In this document: piece after piece, positions 24,709-32,623 of the stretch | Numbering within the stretch: the first letter of the stretch is position 1 | Layout of the letters: each line of letters starts with the position of its first letter | Source of the DNA: Desulfobacteraceae bacterium | GTDB taxonomy: Bacteria; Desulfobacterota; Desulfobacteria; Desulfobacterales; RPRI01 | Direction: 5' to 3' | DNA: 34,177 nucleotides | Assembly (NCBI GenBank): GCA_011391695.1 | Contig: JAABQB010000033.1 | Coordinates: 1-34,177 of the forward strand | The notes under the pieces: model-generated | What the model was told of the DNA's origin: nothing | Seen by the model: only the letters and a program-made list of their open reading frames with translations | Databases searched by the model: none | Program-made: the position numbers and the translations under genes

Positions 24709-25454
24709 TGTCAGAAAAGAAGAAACGGCTCGATATTAAACTCTTTGAATGCGGAATGGCGCAAAGCAGAGAAAGAGCAAAAAGCCTTATAATGGCAGGC
24801 AAGATTACGGTAAACGACAGAATTAGGGACAAGCCCGGCATACTGGTTTCTGATGATGATGCCATCTCTCTTAAGGAAAAAGAGATTCCATTCGTCAGCA
24901 GGGGCGGAATCAAGCTTGAATCAGCTTTAAAGTCATTTAATATTGAAATCAATGATTCAGTCTGCCTGGATGTTGGAGCATCAACGGGCGGCTTTACTGA
25001 TTGCCTGCTCAAACATGGAGCAAAGCAGGTTATTGCAGTTGATGTCGGTTACGGGCAAATGGCATGGAACCTCAGAAAAGATCCCAGGGTTGTTACTATT
25101 GAACGCACCAATATAAGGTATCTGCCTTATGAAGCAGTCTCCATGACCGTTGACCTTGTAACAGTTGATGTTTCATTTATTTCCCTGAAAATAGTTATCC
25201 CGGCCGTACTAAAGTTTGTGAAAGCAAATGGATCCATCATTGCCCTTATTAAACCGCAGTTTGAGGTTGGAAAAGGCAGAGTCGGTAAGGGAGGAGTTGT
25301 AAGGGAATCTCTCATGCATGATGAAGTAATAAAGAATTTATCGGCTTTTTTTATCGAAACAGGTTTAATAATAGAAGGTCTTATCCCTTCTCCTGTTTAT
25401 GGACCGAAGGGCAACAAGGAGTTTTTAATTTATTTGAAATTTCCTGGCGTATAG
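24708..25454 (+). CDS. tlyA: TlyA-type S4/FtsJ rRNA methyltransferase
   Basis: A 248-residue protein. An N-terminal S4 RNA-binding domain (RLDIKLFECGMAQSRERAKSLIMAGKITVND) leads into an FtsJ/RrmJ-type methyltransferase with VCLDVGASTGGFTDCLLKHGA (SAM binding, about 85-105), VDVSFISLKIV and IALIKPQFEVG. TlyA homologues 2'-O-methylate cytidines in 16S and 23S rRNA. Some members are called hemolysins. The start overlaps the dxs stop by one base. A 151-base gap follows before the EF-G-like gene. Confidence 0.92.
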   Translation: MSEKKKRLDIKLFECGMAQSRERAKSLIMAGKITVNDRIRDKPGILVSDDDAISLKEKEIPFVSRGGIKLESALKSFNIEINDSVCLDVGASTGGFTDCLLKHGAKQVIAVDVGYGQMAWNLRKDPRVVTIERTNIRYLPYEAVSMTVDLVTVDVSFISLKIVIPAVLKFVKANGSIIALIKPQFEVGKGRVGKGGVVRESLMHDEVIKNLSAFFIETGLIIEGLIPSPVYGPKGNKEFLIYLKFPGV

Positions 25455-25605
25455 TATTCGCAATATAAGGATTTTCAGCTTGATTTTGTTTAAACAAAAC
25501 TATATGCGTAAAAAGCTAATATTCATCAGCACATCCGATCAAAATACTTTATAAGGAGACCTTTGAAAAGGGTGTCATGCAATGGTCTAATAGAGAGGAG
25601 CTTAA

Positions 25606-27678
25606 ATGAGTGAAAGGTTAAATAAATTAAGAAATATTGCTCTTGTTGGTCACGGTAGTTCCGGGAAAACGTCTCTGTCTGAAATAATGCTGTTTAAAAC
25701 CGGTGCGATAAAGCGTCTTGGGCGAGTTGAAGATGGAAATACTGCCATGGATTTTGAACCGGAAGAATTAAAGCGGTTAATAAGCATCAGCAGCGGGTTT
25801 TACCAGCTTAACTGGAAAAAGCATGTTATTTCCCTTATTGATACGCCTGGGGATCAGAATTTTTTTACCGATACGATAAACTGTATGCAGGCCGCCGATG
25901 GGGCTATAGTTGTAATTGATGCCGTTGACGGCATAAAAGTTCAAACCGAAATGGCATGGGACTATGCAAAAGAATTCGGCCTTCCATGCGCCATATTCAT
26001 TAATAAGTTGGACAGGGAACGATCGGATTTTGCTCGTACATTACAAGATGCGGTAAATATTTTTGATCCCAAACCAATTAAAATTCAACTGCCGATAGGA
26101 TCTGAAAACAATTTCAGGGGGGTCGTGGATCTTATTACCATGAAGGCGCATATTTACGGTCCTGACGGTAAAGTCACAATAGGCGATATCCCGGAAGATA
26201 TGATTGAACTGGCTAACAGTGAAAGAGAAGCTCTTATAGAAAATGTTGCTGAAGCAGATGATAATCTTATCGAAAGATATCTTGAGGGAGAAACGCTTTC
26301 CGATGATGAAATAAAATCGGCTTTAAGAAAAGGCACGATATCCAGAGCATTCATCCCCGTTATTTGTGGTTCGGCAATTAAAGATATAAGTATCGATCTT
26401 TTATTGGACCTGATCATAAATTGCATGCCTGCTCCGAACGAAAGAACGCTCAAAAAAGGTGTCAACCCGAATAACGGCGAAACAATCGAGCGGACCCCCG
26501 ATCCTGATGCTCCGTTTTCCGCCCTTGTGTTCAAAACAGTTGCCGATCCATACGCCGGGCGCCTCTCAATAATGAAAATTGTTTCCGGCTCACTCGGAGA
26601 AAGCGGTAATTTTTACAATACAAACAAAGAATCAAAAGAGCGTTATAACCAGCTTCTCATGTTAGCCGGCAAGGAACAAAAACCGATTACCGAAGCAGGC
26701 GCTGGAGAAATTGTCGCTGTTGCCAAACTTAAGGAAACCACGACCGGAGATACATTGTGTGATGAAAACAATAAAATTAAATTCGAAAGCATAAAACCGC
26801 TGCCCACACTCATATCTTTTGCGGTAGGATCAAAAGTTAAAGGTGAGGAAGATAAAATATTCCTCTCCCTTTCAAAGCTGCTGGAAGAAGACAGCGCTTT
26901 GAAAATCGAAAGAAACGCTGAGACCAAGGAAATACTCCTCTCAGGAAGAGGCCAGGTTCATATAGAGGTTGTGGTTGAGAAGGTAAAAAGAAAATTCAAT
27001 GTCGATGCCCAGCTTAACACTCCCAAGGTCCCATACAGGGAGACAATTAAGAAAAAAGTCAGGGTTCAGGGAAGGCATAAAAAGCAGTCCGGCGGACATG
27101 GTCAGTTTGGTGATTGCTGGATCCAGATGGAGCCTTTGCCGAAGGGAAGCGGGTTTGAATTTGTCGATGCTATTGTCGGTGGATCTATTCCGCGGCAATA
27201 TATTCCGGCTGTTGAAAAAGGCATTATTGAATCAAGCCAGAAAGGTGTTCTTGCCGGATTTACGTGTGTCGATTTCAGAGTGACTCTTGATGACGGCTCT
27301 TTTCATGCTGTTGATTCATCTGAAATGGCTTTTAAGGTTGCCGGATCAATTGCCTTTAAAAAAGCCGTTCAGGAAGCAAAACCTGTGCTTCTTGAGCCGA
27401 TAATGAAAGTCTCAATTACTACCCCTGATGAATACATGGGCGATATAATGGGAAACCTGAACAGCAGGCGTGGCAGAGTTCTTGGAATGGACACCGCCGG
27501 TAAAAATCAGGTAATTCTGGCAAATGTTCCGATGTCTGAATTTCTGACATATGAACCGGATTTAAGATCAATGACAGGTGGCCGGGGAATTTACACCATG
27601 GAATTTTCGCATTATGATGAAGTGCCCGCCCAACTCGCAGAAAAGATTATCGAAGAGGCTAATAAAGACAAAGAATAA
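25606..27678 (+). CDS. EF-G-like translational GTPase (EF-G2 type)
   Basis: A 690-residue GTPase with the EF-G domain order. The G domain has GHGSSGKTS (G1), ISISS, DTPGDQNF (G3) and NKLDRERSDF (G4). Domains III-V include QSGGHGQFGDCWIQMEPLP, FRVTLDDGSFHAVDSSEMAFK and LEPIMKVSITTPDEYMGDIMGNLNSRRGRVLGMD. The segment GAIKRLGRVEDGNTAMDFEPEELKRLISISS is the hallmark of the second EF-G group rather than the canonical translocase. Its role in ribosome function is uncertain. GAGAGGAGC before the ATG is a strong ribosome site. The canonical fusA is not in the window. Confidence 0.88.
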   Translation: MSERLNKLRNIALVGHGSSGKTSLSEIMLFKTGAIKRLGRVEDGNTAMDFEPEELKRLISISSGFYQLNWKKHVISLIDTPGDQNFFTDTINCMQAADGAIVVIDAVDGIKVQTEMAWDYAKEFGLPCAIFINKLDRERSDFARTLQDAVNIFDPKPIKIQLPIGSENNFRGVVDLITMKAHIYGPDGKVTIGDIPEDMIELANSEREALIENVAEADDNLIERYLEGETLSDDEIKSALRKGTISRAFIPVICGSAIKDISIDLLLDLIINCMPAPNERTLKKGVNPNNGETIERTPDPDAPFSALVFKTVADPYAGRLSIMKIVSGSLGESGNFYNTNKESKERYNQLLMLAGKEQKPITEAGAGEIVAVAKLKETTTGDTLCDENNKIKFESIKPLPTLISFAVGSKVKGEEDKIFLSLSKLLEEDSALKIERNAETKEILLSGRGQVHIEVVVEKVKRKFNVDAQLNTPKVPYRETIKKKVRVQGRHKKQSGGHGQFGDCWIQMEPLPKGSGFEFVDAIVGGSIPRQYIPAVEKGIIESSQKGVLAGFTCVDFRVTLDDGSFHAVDSSEMAFKVAGSIAFKKAVQEAKPVLLEPIMKVSITTPDEYMGDIMGNLNSRRGRVLGMDTAGKNQVILANVPMSEFLTYEPDLRSMTGGRGIYTMEFSHYDEVPAQLAEKIIEEANKDKE

Positions 27679-27693
27679 CAGACGCCGTCAGAC

Positions 27694-30399
27694 TTATACC
27701 GGAATTATAAAAGAGAAAGTGGACCCTTTCCCGGGTTCACTTTCCACCCAGATTTTACCGTTATGATAATCAACAATTCGCTTCGTTATGGTCAATCCTA
27801 AACCTGTTCCTCGCGGGCGTCCCAATTTCGTATCAATCACCTGCTTGAATTTTTCAAATATCATATCCTGATTTTCGCGGCTGATCCCTATGCCGTTATC
27901 CGAAACATCAATCCTGAGGTGTTTATTTTCACGGCTTAGTTTTATATTAATATTCCCATCTTTATTGTCGCAAAATTTTACAGCGTTTGAAACAAGATTA
28001 AACATTACCTGTATGAGCCTGTCCCTGTCGCCTGATACAAGAGGCACAGAAGCCGGTAAATCCAGATTTACTCGTATATTTTTTTCATAAATAAGCTGGC
28101 TTGTGGCATTAACGGCTTCATTGACTATATCTTTCAAATCAATACGGGAAATCTGCCATTCCATCCTGCCCGATTCCATTTTCTGATAATCCAGAATCTG
28201 GCTGATAAGACGGGTTAACCTTTTACTTTCATTGATTATTATCCCGGTAAAATTGCTGTGCTGTTCAGGGCTTATATCCGGAGTCTCATGAAGTATTTCA
28301 GCAAGAGATCTGACCGAAGTAAGAGGCGTTCTTAATTCATGCGTAACAGTTGAAATAAATTCATCCTTAAGCTGGTCAAGCTCCTTGAGTCTTTCATTTG
28401 CAGCCTTTAAATCTGAGGTTGCTTTCTCAAGCTCCCTTGAATAAGCGATGACCTGTCTCGTTTCATCCAGAATATCCATCACTTCATCGATGCCGATAGG
28501 TTCTTCCTTGACTACGGAATCGACCATGACGCGCGCTGAAGCCGATCCTATGGCTCCGGCAAGCAGTCTTTCGACATAACTCACAAGTCCGGCATCCGCC
28601 GTTAAAGCGGCTTTCCAGTCGATGTTGCGTTTTTCTGCATATGAGGAAAGAGCTTCGTCGGCCCTGTGCTGCCCGAGAAACCTGCTCAAAAGAGACCGCA
28701 GGTCGGGAACCGATGCTGTCCTCCTCCATATCGGAGATTCATCCGTTTCGCCTGAATGTCTGAATACATCCACGAAAAGGGCGGCCTGGCTGTGTTCAAT
28801 GGCAGTCGGGCGGCTGTACAAAGATACTCCCGTGTAAGCGCCTATATTGGCAAGCATGCTCCAGAACAACGAATGAGCTATGTGATCGAAATTCTGCAGC
28901 CCGAAAAGCTGGAAGGGTTTTAAAAACTCTATTCCGAAAGGACCCTCTGTTACAAAACTCTGGGGAAGAAAACCGGCCTGAACAAGGGACGGAAAAACAA
29001 GCGTGTATGCCCATACCAGAATACCCGCAAGCAATCCGCATAAAGCCCCTGCCCTTGTCCCTCTCTTCCAGAAAATACCTCCGAGGATGGAAGGCGCAAA
29101 TTGCGCGACTGCGGCGAACGATACAAGACCTATCGATACCAGGGCATAAAATTCACCGATGAACCGGAAGTACATATAGCTGAAAAGCAGTACCAGGACT
29201 ATGCTCCCCCTGCGTATTGAAAGCAGAATGGTGCTTAAATCGGCTTGTTTTGATATCTGGAAAAACTGCACCCGTATGAGAACCGGCATGACAAGATCAT
29301 TGCATATCATGGTTGAGAGTGCGATTGTTTCAACAATTACCATTCCTGTGGCTGCGGACAGACCGCCGATAAAAACGAGAAGAGCCAGACCTTCCTTATG
29401 TTCGACCATGGGAAGGGTTAGAACAAAGGTATCGGCGTCCACTTTCCCGATTCCGAAATGAAGAACTCCTCCAAGCGCAATCGGCATAACAAAAATGTTT
29501 ATAGCAAGCAGATACAGAGGGAAAAGCCATATGGCCTTGCTTAAATGCTCTTCGTTTACATTTTCAACAACGGCCACCTGAAATTGTCGCGGAAGGAACA
29601 TTATAGCCATCATTGACAGGAATATATATATGCTCCAGTCGGCATATGCTCCGGAGCTTTCTCCCAATGTAAAAATATTTCTCAATTCGGGAACAGCTTC
29701 GGCTTTTCTGAAAACATCTCCGAAACCATCATATACACCGTAAGTAACAAATATGCCGACTGCAAGAAAGGCGATAAGTTTTACAATCGATTCGAATGCT
29801 ATTGCAGCCACAAGCCCTTCATGGCGTTCTGTTGCATCAAGATGACGGGTTCCAAATAAAATTGTAAATACAGCAAGCAGAAGCGCAACATAAAAAGCAG
29901 TATCGGCAAGCACCGGAATATCCGCAAAATGAACAGGTTCTGAAATCAGCGGGTATTGCCTGATAAGCAGATAGCTGGTTGAAATAGCCTTAAGCTGGAG
30001 AGAAATATAAGGTATGATTCCAAGAACCGCAATAATCGTTACGGCTCCCCCGAGTGTTGTGCTCTTCCCGTAACGTGAGGCAACCAAATCGGCTATGGAT
30101 GTTATCCGGTGAACCTTGCTTATCCTGATTATTTTTCTCAACACAAACCAGCCGAGAATTGCTATGAGAGTTGGACCTATGTAGATGGTGAGAAATCCGG
30201 GGCCGGTGTTGACGGCTCGTCCGACGCTTCCGTAAAATGTCCACGCCGTGCAGTAAACCGCAAGCGACAGCGCATATATATAAGGATTGCTTATAATGCT
30301 TCGCCCGATATCCGCCCTTTTGTCGCCATAGTACGCAATAGCAAAAAGGAGCCCGATATAGCCGAATGAGACCGAAAGAATAGTTCCTGTCTCAAGCAT
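27694..30399 (-). CDS. SLC5-family transporter fused to STAC domain and histidine kinase
   Basis: A 901-residue membrane sensor. The first ~510 residues form about 13 hydrophobic segments of a sodium/solute symporter (SLC5, PutP/CbrA-like; FTILFGTRHLDATERHEGLVAAIAFE). A STAC linker domain follows (about 550-620; ADEALSSYAEKRNIDWKAALTADAGLVSYVERLLAGAIGSASARVMV), then a coiled coil, a HisKA domain (THELRTPLTS, His687) and a HATPase domain (NLVSNAVKFC, DNGIGIS, GTGLGLTI). Such proteins probably sense transport or binding of a small solute and phosphorylate a response regulator. None is encoded here. A 74-residue membrane protein lies 9 bases upstream. Confidence 0.93.
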   Translation of the reverse strand: MLETGTILSVSFGYIGLLFAIAYYGDKRADIGRSIISNPYIYALSLAVYCTAWTFYGSVGRAVNTGPGFLTIYIGPTLIAILGWFVLRKIIRISKVHRITSIADLVASRYGKSTTLGGAVTIIAVLGIIPYISLQLKAISTSYLLIRQYPLISEPVHFADIPVLADTAFYVALLLAVFTILFGTRHLDATERHEGLVAAIAFESIVKLIAFLAVGIFVTYGVYDGFGDVFRKAEAVPELRNIFTLGESSGAYADWSIYIFLSMMAIMFLPRQFQVAVVENVNEEHLSKAIWLFPLYLLAINIFVMPIALGGVLHFGIGKVDADTFVLTLPMVEHKEGLALLVFIGGLSAATGMVIVETIALSTMICNDLVMPVLIRVQFFQISKQADLSTILLSIRRGSIVLVLLFSYMYFRFIGEFYALVSIGLVSFAAVAQFAPSILGGIFWKRGTRAGALCGLLAGILVWAYTLVFPSLVQAGFLPQSFVTEGPFGIEFLKPFQLFGLQNFDHIAHSLFWSMLANIGAYTGVSLYSRPTAIEHSQAALFVDVFRHSGETDESPIWRRTASVPDLRSLLSRFLGQHRADEALSSYAEKRNIDWKAALTADAGLVSYVERLLAGAIGSASARVMVDSVVKEEPIGIDEVMDILDETRQVIAYSRELEKATSDLKAANERLKELDQLKDEFISTVTHELRTPLTSVRSLAEILHETPDISPEQHSNFTGIIINESKRLTRLISQILDYQKMESGRMEWQISRIDLKDIVNEAVNATSQLIYEKNIRVNLDLPASVPLVSGDRDRLIQVMFNLVSNAVKFCDNKDGNINIKLSRENKHLRIDVSDNGIGISRENQDMIFEKFKQVIDTKLGRPRGTGLGLTITKRIVDYHNGKIWVESEPGKGSTFSFIIPV

Positions 30400-30408
30400 A
30401 ATGGCGCC

Positions 30409-30633
30409 TCAGTCCCTTATGTCGGGAAATTTGTTATCTCTGGGATACCGATTTATAACAACAACCAGTATGATCGATAATATCCAGACAAAAAAAAGAT
30501 ACAGGTATAAAACAGGAATACCCGATATTCTGTTCGAAATGTTGAATAGAGATAGAATCGGATAATTGTAGAGTACAACAACAAACAAAAACAAGCCGAC
30601 GAGGCGTCTGCTTTTTTCCTTGTCAAAAGTCAT
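30409..30633 (-). CDS. Small two-helix membrane protein
   Basis: A 74-residue protein with two hydrophobic helices: RRLVGLFLFVVVLYNYPILSL (about 10-30) and a long second one (about 40-61). The ends are charged. It sits 9 bases upstream of the transporter-kinase gene and 3 bases after the thermonuclease stop. Small membrane partners are common beside SLC5 symporters, though this sequence is not one I can name. It is probably co-translated and may stabilise or regulate the sensor. Function inferred from position only. Confidence 0.65.
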   Translation of the reverse strand: MTFDKEKSRRLVGLFLFVVVLYNYPILSLFNISNRISGIPVLYLYLFFVWILSIILVVVINRYPRDNKFPDIRD

Positions 30634-30636
30634 CGG

Positions 30637-31296
30637 CTAATCTCCCTGGTCGTTTTCTTTCAGGCATTTTCTGCACGGGGCATAACCATCCCGGTAAGCA
30701 TCCCGTTTTCCCTTATAGATTCTTATGCCGTTCTTGTCAATTTTTCCTGCAAACGGACAACTTTTTAAATGAAATCGTTTTGATCTGCTGTTTCCTATAT
30801 ATTCTCCAGGATTATCATTTAGATGCTGCCATATGCCTTTATTTGACTGCATCGCCTTTTGCTGTGACTTTAAAAACAGTCTTTCATATTTCAGATTAGG
30901 TTTTTTGGGCAGACAATAGGCATATCCTGCTGTTATCATGGCATTATTAATAAAAGTGCCGTCTTCTAAAAAAACATACGCAAGCAATCGGCCATATTGG
31001 TCATATTTTTCATTGTCGAATTCGAGGCGAACTTTTTTCAGATAAACCAGTTCCCGGTTTAATGCTTTTGCTTCATCCCCGAAAGGTTCCGCTTTGGAAT
31101 AATCACTTTCAACTTCCGGCGAATCTATGCCTATGTATCTTACACGCCTTCCATCCTTCAAAACAATAGTATCCCCGTCATCCACCCATCTGACTTCAAA
31201 AAACCCGGAGCATTCGGCATAACTTCCCGCACATAATAGAAGGAAAAGAAAACCGGTAACAAGTATATTACAACAAATCCGATCTTTTAATCTCAT
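30637..31296 (-). CDS. Secreted thermonuclease (SNase) with C-terminal Cys/His motif
   Basis: A 219-residue protein from the ATG at 31296. Its N-terminus is a signal-peptide-like helix (ILVTGFLFLLLCAGSYAECSG). The SNase domain shows WVDDGDTIVLKDGRRVRYIGIDSPEVE and KYDQYGRLLAYVFLEDGTFIN with the usual Arg, Asp and Glu residues. A short C-terminal segment, RFHLKSCPFAGKI ... GYAPCRKC, has the Cys and His spacing of an Ada-type zinc-binding motif. The frame is open upstream to 31464, but the extra residues partly translate a dispersed repeat and lack a signal sequence. The chosen start has no clear ribosome site, so it is uncertain. Confidence 0.82.
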   Translation of the reverse strand: MRLKDRICCNILVTGFLFLLLCAGSYAECSGFFEVRWVDDGDTIVLKDGRRVRYIGIDSPEVESDYSKAEPFGDEAKALNRELVYLKKVRLEFDNEKYDQYGRLLAYVFLEDGTFINNAMITAGYAYCLPKKPNLKYERLFLKSQQKAMQSNKGIWQHLNDNPGEYIGNSRSKRFHLKSCPFAGKIDKNGIRIYKGKRDAYRDGYAPCRKCLKENDQGD

Positions 31297-31308
31297 AAGT
31301 TGGGAGAA

Positions 31309-31344
31309 AGGGGTCAAGGATTCCAGGATTCGAGGGTTCAAGTG
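31309..31344. repeat. Dispersed repeat copy upstream of the thermonuclease
   Basis: Contains GGGGTCAAGGATTCCAGG and ATTCGAGGGTTCAAGTG, the same family as 9887-9916 and 18816-18852. It ends 13 bases before the proposed start codon on the - strand and lies in the gap after the SPL-like gene. If translation began upstream it would be read as HLNPRILESLTPF. Confidence 0.7.
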
Positions 31345-31442
31345 TTTGTTTTCTATGGATGTTATGCAAAGTCTCATATCCAATGCGCCCGGTTTTTGAT
31401 TTCGTTTCTTATAGGATGCCGTTTGCGGCATAAAATTGCTTT

Positions 31443-32543
31443 TTACGAAGTCATCAGTCCGCAATGAAGAATAGCGCGGTTATCAAGCATTGTGGACAAC
31501 CCGCCTTTATCTTTTGGATTAAAACCGGCAGCTTTTTCCCACACCTCGTCATCTTCCATGCAGAAATAAACAACTACATCCGGCGCTATTTCTTTTATCC
31601 ATTCAACCATTTTTTTATAAATATCAATCCTCAATGGCTTGAAATATCTGATTTTACCATCAAGTCCCGTAATGAATTCACCGTATGGAATTTTTGAATC
31701 CGGAAACCGCTTCCGGATTATTGATTTAAGATCGGGCATAAAGCGGAATGTGCCTATACTTATCCATACTGTATTGTCGGGAGAAACATAAGAAAAGATG
31801 CTCCGGATAACTTTTTTATATTCTTCCTCGCACCCATCATACAGGATCACGGGATCAAAATGGAATGAAACAGGATATCCCCAGGACTCGCATACCGCTG
31901 CAGCCTTGAGCCTTGCGGTAAGTGAAGAGGTACGGCGTTCCTGCTCTTTTATTATCCTTTCCGTATTCAAAGACCAGGAGACTATCGTTTTTTTGTTATG
32001 GGATAGCCCTTTAAGAAGATCGATATCGGTTGTTTTTGTTTTAAGCTCAAGAACTGCTCTCGATTGCTTCGAGAACTCCGGTATCAGGATAGTTGAAAGA
32101 TCGGTCCATCTTTCCCATATCATGCTGTCTGTAAACTCCCCGGTTCCAACCCTGGAAACGGATTCCTTCTTAAAAAGCGTATCTAATTCCTTTATAAGAT
32201 CTTCATGGTTTACAAAGAACTGGAGAACAGGAGGATGAAAATATGACTGGAGAATGCAGTAGGAACAATCCATGCTGCAGAACGTCCCTATGTGCAGAAT
32301 CTTATAACCGCAGCAGGTGTAGTAACTTGTTCCAGGGCATTCCTTTATGAAAGAACCCCTGTTTTTTTTTATGTAAAGAGTCTCTTTCGCCTGTTGAACG
32401 GGATTCTCTGAACCGGATATGAATTCATAAACCGTATCCTGACTTGCAACCGTTTCATAGGGCATCTTGTTTCGCTGAAGCATCAATTTCGTAGCGGGAT
32501 AGTCAATCGCTTTTTCGTCTATGAAAAGTTTTGTAATCTTCAA
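31443..32543 (-). CDS. Spore photoproduct lyase-like radical SAM protein
   Basis: A 366-residue radical SAM protein. The cluster motif is CSMDCSYC (89-96, CX3CX2C) in HIGTFCSMDCSYCILQSYFHPP, as in SPL/SplB. RVGTGEFTDS (131-140) lies where B. subtilis SplB has its H-donor Cys141, and no Cys is present. GCEEEYKKVIRSIFSYVSPDN and the C-terminal YFCMEDDEVWEKA are family-like. It may act on another substrate or use another donor. True SPL repairs UV spore thymine dimers and would be odd in a non-spore former. It is followed by the thermonuclease on the same strand. Confidence 0.78.
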   Translation of the reverse strand: MKITKLFIDEKAIDYPATKLMLQRNKMPYETVASQDTVYEFISGSENPVQQAKETLYIKKNRGSFIKECPGTSYYTCCGYKILHIGTFCSMDCSYCILQSYFHPPVLQFFVNHEDLIKELDTLFKKESVSRVGTGEFTDSMIWERWTDLSTILIPEFSKQSRAVLELKTKTTDIDLLKGLSHNKKTIVSWSLNTERIIKEQERRTSSLTARLKAAAVCESWGYPVSFHFDPVILYDGCEEEYKKVIRSIFSYVSPDNTVWISIGTFRFMPDLKSIIRKRFPDSKIPYGEFITGLDGKIRYFKPLRIDIYKKMVEWIKEIAPDVVVYFCMEDDEVWEKAAGFNPKDKGGLSTMLDNRAILHCGLMTS

Positions 32544-32549
32544 ATTTCC

Positions 32550-32619
32550 CGACTACTCGCCCCCTCGAACCCTGCCGAAGGCCCGCCAATCAATATGGCG
32601 GGAATCCTCGAACCCTTTC
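32550..32619. repeat. Dispersed repeat with inserted GC-rich hairpin
   Basis: On the - strand AAGGGTTCGAGGATTC and CAGGGTTCGAGGG flank CCCGCCA-ATCAATA-TGGCGGG (32582-32602), a perfect 7-base stem. The flanks belong to the TTCAAGGATTCGAG family, and the hairpin resembles those at 19729-19820, so one element appears to sit inside another. It fills the 80-base gap between the CBS-DUF294 gene and the SPL-like gene. Confidence 0.65.
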
Positions 32620-32623
32620 TTAC

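Noticed and set aside
31297-31464. Longer N-terminus for the thermonuclease
   Set aside because: The extension translates a dispersed repeat and overlaps the SPL-like gene end, and a signal peptide starts right at the chosen Met. The alternative stays possible but less likely.
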